Positions 45,505 to 56,017 of a stretch of DNA of 64,000 bases are shown piece by piece. The notes below the pieces were generated by a model. That model did no database searches and was not told the origin of the DNA. It saw only the letters and a program-made list of their open reading frames with translations. How positions within the stretch are numbered: the stretch's first letter is position 1; each line of letters opens with the position of its first letter. The stretch lies in NCBI GenBank assembly GCA_949987735.1, contig OX465295.1:36528127-36592126 (forward strand), written 5' to 3'. A program made the translations under genes and the position numbers. The stretch comes from Leucophora obtusa. Taxonomy: Eukaryota > Arthropoda > Insecta > Diptera > Anthomyiidae.

Positions 45505-46793
45505 AAACGAGTAAAAAGGTTAAAGTCGGGCATGCCGACTATACAATACCCTACACCACTCTGGTGTATTGTTTGGATCCGAAATTCGAATGGGTTAAAA
45601 TGGGGCTTATGTCAAAATTTTCTATAATGTGAGTCAGCGCACCAAATTTCATTAAAATATTTTAATATTTGCGACCTGCAGTTTGTAACCAAGCCAATTT
45701 TGGGGGGACCCTTATATGGGCACTAGTTCTAAACATGGACCGATGTTCACCAAAATCAATAGGCTTCGTCCTTGGGCCAACATAGGTCTATGTACCAAAT
45801 TTCATCAAAATATCTTAATATTTGCGACCTGCAGCGTATAAACAATATAATTTTGGGGGGACCCTTATATGGGCACTAGTTCTAAACATGGACCGATGTT
45901 CGCCAAAATCAATAGGCTTCGTCCTTGGGCCAACATAGGTCTATGTACCAAATTTCATCAAAATATCTTAATATTAATACCTGCAGCGTATAAACAGTAT
46001 AATTTTGGTAGGACCCTTATATGGGCACTAGGTCTAAACATAGACCGATGTTCACCAAAATCAATAGGCTGCGTTATTGGGCCAATATAGGTCTGTGTAC
46101 CAAATTTCATCAAAATATCTTCATATTTGCGACTTGCAGCGTATAAACATTATAATTTTGGTAGGACCCTTATATGGGCACTAGGTCTAAACATGGACCG
46201 ATGTTCACCAAAATCAATAGGCTGCGTTATTGGGCCAATATAATCCTGTGTACCCAATTTCATCAAAATATCTTAATATTTACGACCTGCAGCGTATAAA
46301 CAGTATAATTTTGGTAGGACCCTTATATGGGCACTAGGTCTAAACATGGACCGATGTTCACCAAAATCAATAGGCTGCATTATTGGGCCAATGTAGGGCT
46401 GTGTACCAAATTTCATCAAAATATCTTAATATTTACGACCTGCAGCGTATAAACAGTATAATTTTGGTAGGACCCTTATATGGGCACTAGGTCTAAACAT
46501 GGACCGATGTTCAAAAAAATCAAACTTGTTCGTCCTTGGGCCAACATAGGTCTGCGTACCAAATTTCATCAAAATATCTTAATAGCTGCGACCTGTAGAG
46601 TGCGCACAAGATTGCATGGACAGACAGACAGACGGACGGACGGACGGACAGACGGACATCGTTAAATCGAAATAAAAAAAAATTCTGAACCGATCGGTAT
46701 ACTATAAGGTGGGTCTACGACCAATATTTTTTGGTGTTACAAACATCAGCACAAACTTATAATACCCTGACCACATAGTGGTGTAGGGTATAA
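45505..46793 (+). mobile_element. mini-me-like element (copy 5), long
   Basis: Complete from ACGAGTAAAAAGGTTAAAG to GTGGTGTAGGGTATAA. Six to seven 153-bp units, a (GACA)(GACG)n tract at 46618-46656 and the terminal hairpin CCACATAGTGG are present. Frames at 45869-46090 and 46480-46665 are repeat artefacts. Confidence 0.8.
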
Positions 46794-47825
46794 TAACAAG
46801 AAATGCAAAATATTTGCAAATAAAAGTAAAATTGCAAAAGTCGGTTAAGTTGAATTTAGAATCCAACTTAATCAACTGTAATAAAATAATTCATTACAAC
46901 TGATATCAATGCAATGATAATGAAATCATCAGTTCATTATTCCCATGTATGTTTAACAGGTTGTAAAGACTTTAACATATTTTTAAGTACATTGTTTGTT
47001 TAAAATCCAAAAACTCCAAAAAAAAAATCATAAGAATTGTTATTACATAAAACCTTTTCTCTTGGTTTAATAAAAAAGCAATTATATATTTTGTTATTGT
47101 TTTTCTTTATTAAATCCTCTCTATATAACTTCAACATTTCATAAAATATATTTTAACTTTGCTACACCAGCATAAATGAACCAACGAGCGAATGAATAGA
47201 AAAAAAAAGATATTTTCCTCTAAAACTCTTAGGAAAATCCCGTGAAAGGCTTAACATAAGTCTGATGAACACCTGAGACATTCAATTACGTTGCCATAAC
47301 AAACATGAAACCGAAAAATACAAAAAGAAATACAATGGGTTTGATATTAAAACCAAACGTACTTGGTTACTGTGGTACATGCAAACAACAAAACAGAAAG
47401 AATATTGTCAACATTGCGGTTTAGTGGTAGGGTAGAAGCGGGAGTATTCCACAAGTCGGATGTATATTAGACCGTACCACAAAAAAAAGTTCGCCGTACA
47501 CCGTCCAATCTAAATTATTTTTGCAAGGAGTTTTCAAAAAATAATTAAACTTTTGCTAAGGAAGTTTTTCGATAAACCCAGCAGAAATTTTTATTATTTT
47601 TTTGGTTGCCTATTTTTTTCAATAGATTTTTCTTTTATAGCAAAACACTGGTCTATCACACTTTAAAATCCGACGTTAAATGCCGAAGCTATAACGAAAA
47701 ATTGAAAAAGGCGTCCCCTACGTTCGGGAAAAAATTTTTTTTTTTGCAATTGCCTTGCAAAAATACTCGATATTTGAGGGTGTACCGCGCACTTTTTTTT
47801 GGTTATAAGGGGGCTCGGTCTAGTG
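46794..47825. other. Unassigned DNA
   Basis: No gene seen. The 97-codon frame at 47606-47899 crosses into a hAT end and carries no motif. CCCAGCAGAAATTTTTATT at 47578-47596 resembles a CCCAGC-type end. Confidence 0.4.
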
Positions 47826-48919
47826 CAGGGGTGGCAAGACTTGCGTGCCAGAAACGGACAAATTTTTTTTTTGTAAAAATTTCTGGCGTTGTCTTTTAAA
47901 AGTCCTTTTTAAAATTTGGAAAATTTTTCTTAAAAATATCATCGCACATGTACATATTTATCAGCTCTACGGATAACCCCCATGAAATAACCCAAAGGGA
48001 AAAATTAAATAACATCCAAGAAATGACGTAAAAATGTTTGACGGTAATTTAATATTTTGGGGGTTTAATTAATCTTTAAATATGGAGATTATTTCATTAT
48101 GAAAAAATCCTCAATGAAATAAAATTAAAACAGTTTGAACATTATTGCCTTTTCATCTTTTTGGTGGTTATTTCATTTTGTTAAAAAAAGTTAAATTATT
48201 GGGCGCCAAAAAATATTGAAGTACATAAGAAACTAGTTGAAAAATGGGCCTCCGGCAAAAATTTGATCTTGTTAAAATAAATCGGGCGGTTTTCATCATC
48301 ATAATAATGAATAAAAAGCGCATATTATGGATGTGAACAGAGAAATTTCTATTTTAGATGAAATGGCACTTCGAAACACGATCAAAACCCAATTTCAAAT
48401 TCCGACAAATGGGGTTATTTCATTATGAAACTTATTTTCAGCTTTTATTTTATTGAGGGTCATTTCATTGGATCTATTTTCCCTTTAAAGAAACTTAATT
48501 TTTTAGATCCAATTTTATTACAAGTTGTTTTCCATTTTTGTGCAATTTTCTGATACTTTTTATTTCTCCAATTATGAGGCATTTTCTTATCGAAGAATTT
48601 AAACTTCTTTCAATCTAGAATTTTAGAAATTTTCCCAGAATTTTCTGATAATCGAATTTGCGAGTTCTTTATTAACCATATTTCTTTAAACAAAATATGA
48701 TGGAGTTTTACTATTTTTAAAAGAGGATTTACAAGCTCTATGAAAAATTTCACCATTATGGAGTTAAATCACATATTTTTGTAACGAAATTTAACTGAAT
48801 TTTTTGCCAGTCTTCTAATAGTTTAAATTTTTTGAAAATATCCAACAAAACGTCGCGTGCCACCTAAAATCCACTTGCGTGCCACTACTGACACGCGTGT
48901 CATAGTTTTGCCAGCCCTG
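47826..48919. mobile_element. hAT-type element with GTCTAGTG target duplication
   Basis: The ends are CAGGGGTGGCAAGACTTGCG and, in reverse complement, CAGGGCTGGCAAAACTATG, flanked by GTCTAGTG at 47818-47825 and 48920-48927. A subterminal GTGGCACGCAAG motif is inverted. The interior is non-coding and repeats TTATTTCATTATGAAA-like words. Confidence 0.9.
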
Positions 48920-49242
48920 GTCTAGTGTATATTTCTGTAAGAAAATATCCCGAAAAACGGGATTTATTAAAATCGTCAATCTGGCACCATTACATTTAAG
49001 TACAATGTTAGTACTCTAGATGTTTCCGGAATTCTCTACCACAACGGAAGTAAAACTATATAAGGCTGCCATATGTCATTCACTGACTCACAGATGATTA
49101 TCAGCGATTGTGTAATTCAGTCGAGCTTTAATAAATCATTGTGTTAAAATCCCTAGAATTTGTGTGAGTGTTATATTGTTGTATTTAAAGTAATAAAGCG
49201 TTCAATAAAAAAGTGGTTAAGCTATTTCATACTTAAGAGTGT

Positions 49243-49270
49243 GATAAACCGGGCACCAGCCCGGTTTATC
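49243..49270 (+). repeat. Perfect 12-bp-stem hairpin
   Basis: GATAAACCGGGC is followed by loop ACCA and the exact complement GCCCGGTTTATC. A second copy of the trailing sequence (GTTTTATTTAAAGGAAAT, 49333-49350) lies 70 bases on without the GC stem. Confidence 0.75.
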
Positions 49271-49398
49271 TAAAGGAGATAAACGAACGTTTTTAACAGG
49301 ATTGGTTATTTTGATTGCAATACAAAAGAACCCGTTTTATTTAAAGGAAATAAACCAACGTTTTTAAAAAGAAAAACATAGAAATATTGTGTATGTAA

Positions 49399-49422
49399 AG
49401 ACCACCGCAAATGCGGTGGTCT
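49399..49422 (+). repeat. Perfect 10-bp-stem hairpin with AAAT loop
   Basis: AGACCACCGC, loop AAAT, GCGGTGGTCT. It is unusually GC-rich for this window. It could be an RNA structure or terminator-like element in the LTR-like sequence; no T tract follows. Confidence 0.75.
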
Positions 49423-49537
49423 GACTCTGAATTCTGACTACAGAAGTTTACTGAGTGCAGCCGCTCGTAATCTAGACTGCTTATAAAGACAATTTAGTCT
49501 AACAAATATTCTAAGTACGGACGCCGAATCATAAGTA

Positions 49538-50417
49538 CACTCAAATAAAAAAATTTTTAAACAGTTTTCAATCGCACTTTACTATTTTTGTACTGATATC
49601 TAGACCTACATTTTTCTGGCAATAATTTTTGCTATTCGCTTATTACAAGTTACAGATTTTTTGTACTAATTTTCGTTGCTGATTTCAGCAAGACATTTTA
49701 CTAATTTTTCAAAACCGAGTGCTAAACTTAGCAAAAAATATACTAATTTAACAAAAAAATGGATATTTAAAAAAATTTTATTTACAATAATTCGTTGATT
49801 TTTTAGAAGTCTTGTTTAGTTTATATTTGGTATTATTGATAAATATATTCTTAATTTGGAAATAAAACTAAGAAATTTTTATTGTATCTTCAATGCATAG
49901 AAAGGTAATAACTGGAGAACTGTCTGCAATTTTTACTCCAAATTTCAAGTACGAAGAAGTAATTATATATTTTTTACAATCGAGGGAAAAAAAACATTTT
50001 TTTATTATTATTAAATTTGATTTTATTTTTTTTTTTTTTTTTTTTATTTTACAGTTTGTTTATTTTTTAGTACACTCTGTTGCTAGTTTCAGCAGATTGA
50101 TTTTAAATTACAGTTTACAACAATTTACTGAAATTTAGTAGCTTCGACTAATTATTTATACTAATTTCATTGTACTAAAATTATTGATATTTAGTAAGTT
50201 TTGTAACTGATTTCAGCAAATCGAATATGAACTACAGTTTACAATAATTTTGCTAAAATTTTGTAGCGGCTACTAATTTGTTCCACTAATTTTATTGTAC
50301 TACAAATCAGTAGACATGTGTTGTAGACATTAGCAAAAAATACCGCCGGGCTCAAAATAGTTAAATTTCCCATAAGAACAGTAAAATTTTCAGTAGCCAT
50401 TACCGACTTTTTTAGTT
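49538..50417. mobile_element. Family-2 TIR element
   Basis: The left end CACTCAAATAAAAAAATTT is preceded by TA at 49536-49537. It is collinear with 1900-2722 through TTCAATGCATAGAAAGGTAA to CAGTAGCCATTACCGAC. The right extreme end is eroded. The frames at 49893-50138 and 50239-50421 are incidental. Confidence 0.7.
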
Positions 50418-50840
50418 TCATTATATAACCACTTATTAAGTAAAGAAAGTTTTTGCTGGATAATTATGGGTTACCGCCGCCACCGTCATGTTTACTTATT
50501 TTTCCTCTTTTAGTCAGTTTCACTTTGTTTCTACAAATGGGGCAAATTCGGCAATATTGAATAAAAATGTGGCGAATACTCTCCCTTCTACCCTATGTAC
50601 CCAGAGTTTACTATAATTTTGCAGTTCTTGGAATACAAAAGAAGGAAAAAATTAATAAAAAATTGAAATTTGTAAAAAAATAAAAAACAAATGTACACAA
50701 AATACTCAGGCATCATCATCATCAGTAGCGCTGGGAGAGAAAACAAAGAAAATTAAATGTATGTTTTGTTCATAACAGGGTTCTACAATTTGTGTTACAA
50801 TTTTTGAAATTTAACAATTTTTAACGTGATGGCTTAATAC

Positions 50841-51493
50841 ACAGAGAAAACTGATTCAAGCTGACAATCGAAAAATGAAGTAGGGATAGGGATCGGTCTT
50901 ATTCCGCTAAAAATAAATTAGAAATAACGAATACGCAAAAGTTGAAATGAAATAATGAAACGGGAAAATTGACTTTATTATAAAGATAATTTTATGCCAT
51001 TTGCGGGCATATGGCCGCCGCGTATATTGCGTAATCTCAAACAATTTTTCAAGTAATGGGGACCGTATCTCGGCAACGATTCGCACAATCTTGTCTTCCA
51101 AACCTATAACTTCACATAACCACATCGATTCATTTGGGTCCTTCTCACTACTACTCTCTACATCAGTAAATGTTTCTTCTATACGACATCACCGAGGACG
51201 CGTATTATCATTTAGAGTTGCCACATTTTTTATCCGATTTTCATAAGTAATACCTTTCTGGAAAGGTTGTAATGTTATATTGTTTACAACTATATTAGTT
51301 GTTTCAAAAAGCCACCTCAAGATGGTGCTAATCTAGCATTTATTAGAAAATTGCAAAAAATTTTAATTTGGGAGCCTCGAAAATGATTTTTTTGATATGT
51401 CGTAGTGGAACTTTTTTTTCCCCATGCTAAAAGCTTTCGGAAAATCGAGTACGCAATATCAAAAAATGTTTATCCATACAATTTGACCCGCCC
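50841..51493 (-). mobile_element. Possible remnant of a second GGGCGGGTC-ended transposon
   Basis: The right end, read on the minus strand, is GGGCGGGTCAAATTGTATGG (51474-51493), sharing its first nine bases with the 3.67-kb transposon that starts 12 bases away in the opposite direction. Further left on the minus strand a frame covering 50907-51126 (extending to about 51245 through one stop) includes WLCEVIGLEDKIVRIVAEIR. I do not recognise it. The left end starts in a family-3-like CACAGAGAAAACTGATTC. Whether the frame and the TIR belong together is uncertain. Confidence 0.35.
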
Positions 51494-51505
51494 TAATATA
51501 TAATA

Positions 51506-52092
51506 GGGCGGGTCGATTTAATAATCGCCCATGGCTCAGTGAAAATCGTATTCTAGGGATCAAAATAAGAAACTTTGCCGAAGGAACCATACCTCTAAAA
51601 CGAATTACTACCCCAACTGTTGACTTTTGTCCCGTAGGGTCAAGTTTTGAAAAATCCCACTTTGACCCATTTAGAGTGCCCCAATCGAGTCCAAATGTAT
51701 GACCGACCCCCACTAACTTTGGAGGGCCGATCCACCCATGCCAGTGGCACACCCCCTGGAACTCCCCTGGGGGGTTCCCCATACAAACATTTTAAAAAAT
51801 CACCATTTTTGGCACTTTTTTTTATTATTTTTTATTTATTTTATTTATTTTTATTATTTTATTTATTTTTTCTCTTTAGAAATTTATTTAGTCAGAACAT
51901 ATGTAAATGAAAAAATTAATTTAACTTAGTAATAGAAAAGAATATAAAAAAAATTACTGTTTGAAGTCTTTTTTGCTTTCAAGTCTGGGCAATTTCGCAC
52001 GGCTCTCTAATGTCGTCACCATAACAGCCTCTCCATTTTCCGGTATAACTCGTTTGGAAACGCTAGCTAGCAATTGAACGTGTCGTTCTGTT
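51506..52092 (+). repeat. Left terminal inverted repeat
   Basis: Matches 54603-55178 in reverse. The outer 45 bases differ by a short insertion (ATCGCCCATGGCTCAGTG), the rest is almost identical. It contains CCCCTGGGGGGTTCCCC palindromes, an AT-rich (TTTATT)n tract, and at its inner end an antisense copy of the last 45 codons of the gene. Frames at 51459-51929 on both strands follow the TIR and recur in the other TIR; they are not genes. Confidence 0.9.
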
Positions 52093-52177
52093 GCAGGTCG
52101 TAAAATAGGTTGTGTGGGCTTTGGTGGGTTTTAAGCCACCACAAGACACAGCTGCATGTCGTGAACTTACTTAAGCT

Positions 52178-52343
52178 AAATCGGTTACAGGTAGAATTGA
52201 GCATAAAATTATCATAAAGGATTTTCCAGAAGTAATAAAAGGCGCACTTGCTTAACAGAATTTGTAGTCAGATTAACGTTTAATTTACATGTAAGTACTT
52301 TATGGGCAGTTTCGACAACAAAATCGGTTACAGGTAGAATTGA
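52178..52343 (+). repeat. 23-bp direct repeat upstream of the gene
   Basis: AAATCGGTTACAGGTAGAAT plus TGA occurs at 52178-52200 and again, identically, at 52321-52343. It could be a subterminal protein-binding site just inside the left TIR, or a leftover of a local duplication. Confidence 0.7.
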
Positions 52344-52380
52344 AATTACCATTTCATTCTTATTACCTCGTCTCCTAGAC

Positions 52381-52391
52381 CATATATAACG
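52381..52391 (+). promoter_or_regulatory. Candidate TATA box of the transposase gene
   Basis: CATATATAACG lies 112-122 bases before the start codon. A start about 30 bases downstream (near AAGTCGTTGTGAAG) would give a leader of roughly 90 bases. This is a motif match only. Confidence 0.45.
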
Positions 52392-52502
52392 CAACAGTTT
52401 TTGTGAATGCATTAAGTCGTTGTGAAGAACTCGAAGTGTGAAGTGCTAATTTGAGATAAAAAAATATTTTAAAAAAAATAATTCCAAATCAAGAAGTTTA
52501 CA

Positions 52503-54741
52503 ATGAATCCACCATCCTCTACACCGCAAGATGAAGCAATAACAACATCAACAACTATCGAAAACCCAATGAGTCATATACCCAGGCATGATGTTACTGT
52601 TTTTGGTGTGTCTACTGATTTGACTGATCTTAATTTACCAACCCATCTGGATATCTTGAGATATTATTTTTACTTGAGCGAACAAAAAAAGTTGTCCTAT
52701 AAAGCATTCACTATTCAAGTACAAGATAAGTTGATTGGAATTTGGGAAAAACTTGGTATGGAAATAATGCTGAAAAAAAGTGTATGTAATAAATTGAATA
52801 GATTGCTTGACAAATATCAAGAGCAAATCAAGAGAAGAAACAAACCCCAACAATTTACAGAGTATGTAAAATCTCTGGAAACAATTTTTTTCATTGGAAC
52901 ATGTAAATGCGATTTGAAGGCAGCTCCATGTGAATGCGGTTTGGTTCCCGAACGCCTCAAAGAGTTTATGCACGATCAACATAATCAGAGAAGTCTAAGA
53001 ATGGATGGATTTGCGATGGAAATTGAAGAGCAAGGAGCAACGTCTATGTCATCAATGCCAACATACCAAGATCCCGATGATTCAACATACGCACCGCCAC
53101 CGGTTCAAGAAGATTTGGATATAAGCACAAGTTCACAATACACACAGAGATACGATTGTTTTAACTTTGCCTTGGTATGTGCCAGATTTGGCGTGCCTGA
53201 TAGAGTAGCATCTGCAATGGGAACAGCTCTTTTCCAAGATTTTAAAATGAAAGATATCCATGGCAAACCTCTCATCATGGATAAATCGAAAGTTCGCCGA
53301 GAAAAAGAGAAATGCAGACAAGAAGTGCTTCGCAAACGGTTAGATGATACCAATTTGTTAGCATTTTCATTCGATGGCAGAAAAGATGATACTTTAACGA
53401 GAGATACAATTGATGAGAAGTATCATACTAGAATGGTAAAAGAACCTCATCTTGTTATTTTGAGAGAACCGAATTCTGAATTGATTGGTTACGTAAGACT
53501 GGAACATGAAACCGCTGAATACAAAACAACCAAATTAAATGATTTTTTCAACGATAAAAATATATCACTGGATGCATTAATTGGCATATGCACTGACGGT
53601 GAGCCAACAAACACTGGCCCAAACGGTGGAATTATACGACGATTCGAATTGCTGTTAAAAAGACCATTGCATTGGTTCGTTTGCCTTCTACACTTCAACG
53701 AACTTCCGTTTCGGCATTTGTTTGAAGCTTTGGATAAATCAACCAGCACTGGACCAAGATCGGCAACCGGAAAATTGAGCCGTCAAATCGAAACTTGTGA
53801 AACTCTTCCGGTAAGTTATTGCTATCACTCATTTATTATAATTGTCAACCGTTTTTAATTGTTTTATTTTTATATATTTTCAGGTGGTGGACGGCTTTCA
53901 GAAAATTGAGTTGAAAAATATGCCCCCTGCTCCAGAAAAAATTGAATTTTCCACCGATTCCAAGTACTTATACGACATGGCCCATGCAATTTCTAGCGGC
54001 GTGGTTTCAGTGGATCTGGCAAACATCAAACCAGGGAAAATTGTACATTCTCGGTGGCTCACCAAGGCCGCTAGACTATTACGATTATATGTGACAACGG
54101 AAAATCCAGATGCAAATTTAAGAATACTGGTTGAATTTATAATTACATGTTATGTGCCAATGTACTTCAATATCAAGTATTACAGCTCTGTCGTGTACGG
54201 TAGTAGATTATTTTTCAAATTCATTAGTTGGTCAAGATTTCTAGAACCTCGTTTACGCAAAATTGTCAATAAAGTAATTACAGATAATTCATATTATGCG
54301 CATTCGGAAAATATCTTGTTATCAATGTTGTTTGATGATAGCAAAGAAAAGCGCGACTGTGCTATCAAGATAATTCTACGCTATCGAACCGATGTTGACG
54401 ACCCAACGGGACTTAGAGCTTATAAAAAACCAGATATAAACTTTTATTGCACAAGTTACACTGAAATGATCAATATGAATGACATAAATGACGTATTTGA
54501 ACCACCATTCACGCGAAGCATTCCATACGATACTTTGAAAGAATATTTAAATCAAGATGATCCACCGTTTAATGATCCAAAAATTCCATCACACATACAA
54601 GAAACAGAACGACACGTTCAATTGCTAGCTAGCGTTTTCAAACGAGTTATACCGGAAAATGTAGAGGCTGTTATGGCGACGACATTAGAGAGCCGTGCGA
54701 AATTGCCCAGACTTGAATGCAAAAAAGACTTCAAACAGTAA
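52503..54741 (+). CDS. Putative transposase of an unassigned DDE-like family (2 exons)
   Basis: Exon 1 is 52503-53810 (436 codons). A GT-AG intron follows at 53811-53883 (GTAAGT donor, TTTTCAG acceptor). Exon 2 is 53884-54741 (285 codons plus TAA), in phase 0, giving 721 residues without a break. Visible in the protein: a low-complexity start; a helical region (residues 45-120); a cysteine cluster CKCDLKAAPCECG (Cys134, 136, 143, 145) that could bind zinc; then the core. AFSFDGRKDD (Asp291) and GICTDGEPTNTG (Asp365) look like the first two acids of an RNase-H-fold transposase. WFVCLLHFNELPFRH (Cys394, His397) resembles the C/D-x2-H motif of hAT, P, Kolobok and related superfamilies. Exon 2 begins VVDGFQKIELKNMP and holds HSRWLTKAARLLRLYVTT and HSENILLSMLFDD, which I recall from a widespread uncharacterised arthropod repeat-encoded family. 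The catalytic Glu or third Asp is not identified. The last 45 codons lie in the right TIR. The ATG is supported by TTTACAATGA context. Role as transposase is inference from the TIR context. Confidence 0.75.
53811..53883 (+). other. Spliceosomal intron, 73 bp
   Basis: GTAAGTTATTG donor and TATATATTTTCAG acceptor. Length and U-rich 3' end are typical of dipteran short introns. Without splicing, exon 1 would read 15 codons into the intron before stopping. Confidence 0.85.
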
Positions 54742-55178
54742 TTTTTTATTTTTTCTTTTCTATTACTAAGTTAAATTAATTTTTTCATTTACATATGTTC
54801 TGACTAAATAAATTTCTAAGGAGAAAAAATAAATAAAATAATAAAAATAAATAAAATAAATAAAAAATAATAAAATAAAGTGCCAAAAATGGTGATTTTT
54901 TAAAATGTTTGTATGGGGAACCCCCCAGGGGAGTTCCAGGGGGTGTGCCACTGGCATGGGTGGATCGGCCCTCCAAAGTTAGTGGGGGTCGGTCATACAT
55001 TTGGACTCGATTGGGGCACTCTAAATGGGTCAAAGTGTGATTTTTCAAAACTTGACCCTACGGGACAAAAGTCAACAGTTGGGGGGTAGTAGAATTCGTT
55101 TTAGAGGTATGGTTCCTTCGGCAAAGTTTCTTATTTTGATCCCTAGAATTTTTTGCCTCCCCACAAATCGACCCGGCC
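54603..55178 (-). repeat. Right terminal inverted repeat, overlapping the 3' coding end
   Basis: Begins at AACAGAACGACACGTTCAAT inside the gene, covers its last 139 bases, passes AATAAA-rich sequence (54825-54880) that could serve as a poly(A) signal, and ends GACCCGGCC before a (TA)n tract at 55179-55199. Confidence 0.9.
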
Positions 55179-55479
55179 TAATATATATATATATATATAT
55201 TCCCGTCGTTCCTATTAGGAATAATTTTTTACAAGTTGTTAATCTAGTTTTGGAATTTTAGCACCTATAATTGTTTTAATTCAATTAACATTTATCGCGC
55301 AGGATCAAAAATAACTTTGAAATAACCGCTCAGCTGTAGATTTCTTAAAGACGTCTTCATGAAGGCTCAAGGACATGTCACTATCTCTGCTGACTTGCTG
55401 TGCCGCTTCTATATAAAATACCTACAGACATCTGCTGACATGTTCATACAAATGTAAAAATGAAATAAATTAAAAGGGG

Positions 55480-55803
55480 ATAGAGAAAGGATGAAAGGTG
55501 GTGAAAGATGAAGGGCTTCAAGTATGGCAACGCTGTAATTGCGTCAGGTGTTGGGCCTTATAAAAGTTGTTGCGCGCCATCTGATGGAGAGTTGGCGAAC
55601 ATTGTTGAAGCTTTTTGGTTCATAGCCCTGTTATATTATTTTACTTCGGAAGGGTTAAGTGCTATGGGAACACCGAAGGAGGACGCTGCGATATGTATAT
55701 GGGAAAGAAAACTCGTACATATTATTTTTTTTTAAATTGATGTTGCCATCACTAAGGACCGAACCCACAACCTTATGTGTAACAGTCCAACGCGCTAACA
55801 TTA
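55480..55803 (-). repeat. tRNA-derived SINE, type B
   Basis: Minus-strand head at 55760-55803 (AGCGCGTTGGACTGTTACAC, B-box region GGTTCGGTCC). The body matches 38035-38398 closely (GGTGGTGAAAGATGAAGGGC, CGCCATCTGATGGAGAGTTG). This copy retains a block GTTGGGCCTTATAAAAGTTG missing in the other. The 75-codon frame at 55508-55735 is part of the repeat. Confidence 0.7.
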
Positions 55804-56017
55804 TGATGAATAGATGATGATATGTATTTATGAAGTCGCCACTAACATTTCCAGCATGGGTCAGTAAGTTGTCATCATCAATATATAAAAACCGCTAAAA
55901 AGATATTTTTTATCGTCCCTATTTTCAATACTCAATTAATTATTCTTTCTCTCTTTTCTTTGTAGGAAATATTTTCTATTAAAAATTCGAAGTTTTTCAT
56001 TTAGTATCACACTCCCC

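Larger units (their letters stand above)
49006..49504 (+). mobile_element. Solo-LTR-like sequence
   Basis: Begins TGTTAGTACTCTAG and ends TTTAGTCTAACA, giving TGTTAG/CTAACA termini. A TATA box (CTATATAAGG, 49052-49061) lies 50 bases from the left end, with a possible initiator TCATTCACT about 25 bases on and AATAAA-like signals at 49132 and 49202. The right part holds two perfect hairpins and a 35-base direct repeat. The flanks show no matching 4-6 bp duplication and no internal retroelement sequence is attached. Confidence 0.4.
51506..55178 (+). mobile_element. Long-TIR DNA transposon with an intact two-exon gene
   Basis: A 3,673-bp element. The left TIR (51506-52092) and the right TIR (54603-55178) are near-identical inverted copies of about 580 bases. 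The outer ends read GGGCGGGTCGATTT and, in reverse complement, GGCCGGGTCGATTT. Both flanks are TAATATA-type AT sequence, so the target duplication (TA, or AAT if an extra A belongs to the end) cannot be fixed. Between the TIRs lie a short 5' region with a TATA box, a 436-codon exon, a 73-bp intron and a 285-codon exon. TIR identity and the open frame suggest recent movement. I cannot assign a superfamily. Confidence 0.85.

Noticed and set aside
51647..51929. Frames of 63-107 codons in the left TIR, repeated at 54766-55048
   Set aside because: They are present in both TIRs and end in an AT-rich Phe/Tyr/Leu run; nothing suggests translation.
53842..53883. Independent start of the second open frame at 53842 as a separate gene
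   Set aside because: That start lies in the intron; GTAAGT and TTTTCAG give a clean phase-0 join to the first exon, so one spliced gene is the simpler reading.
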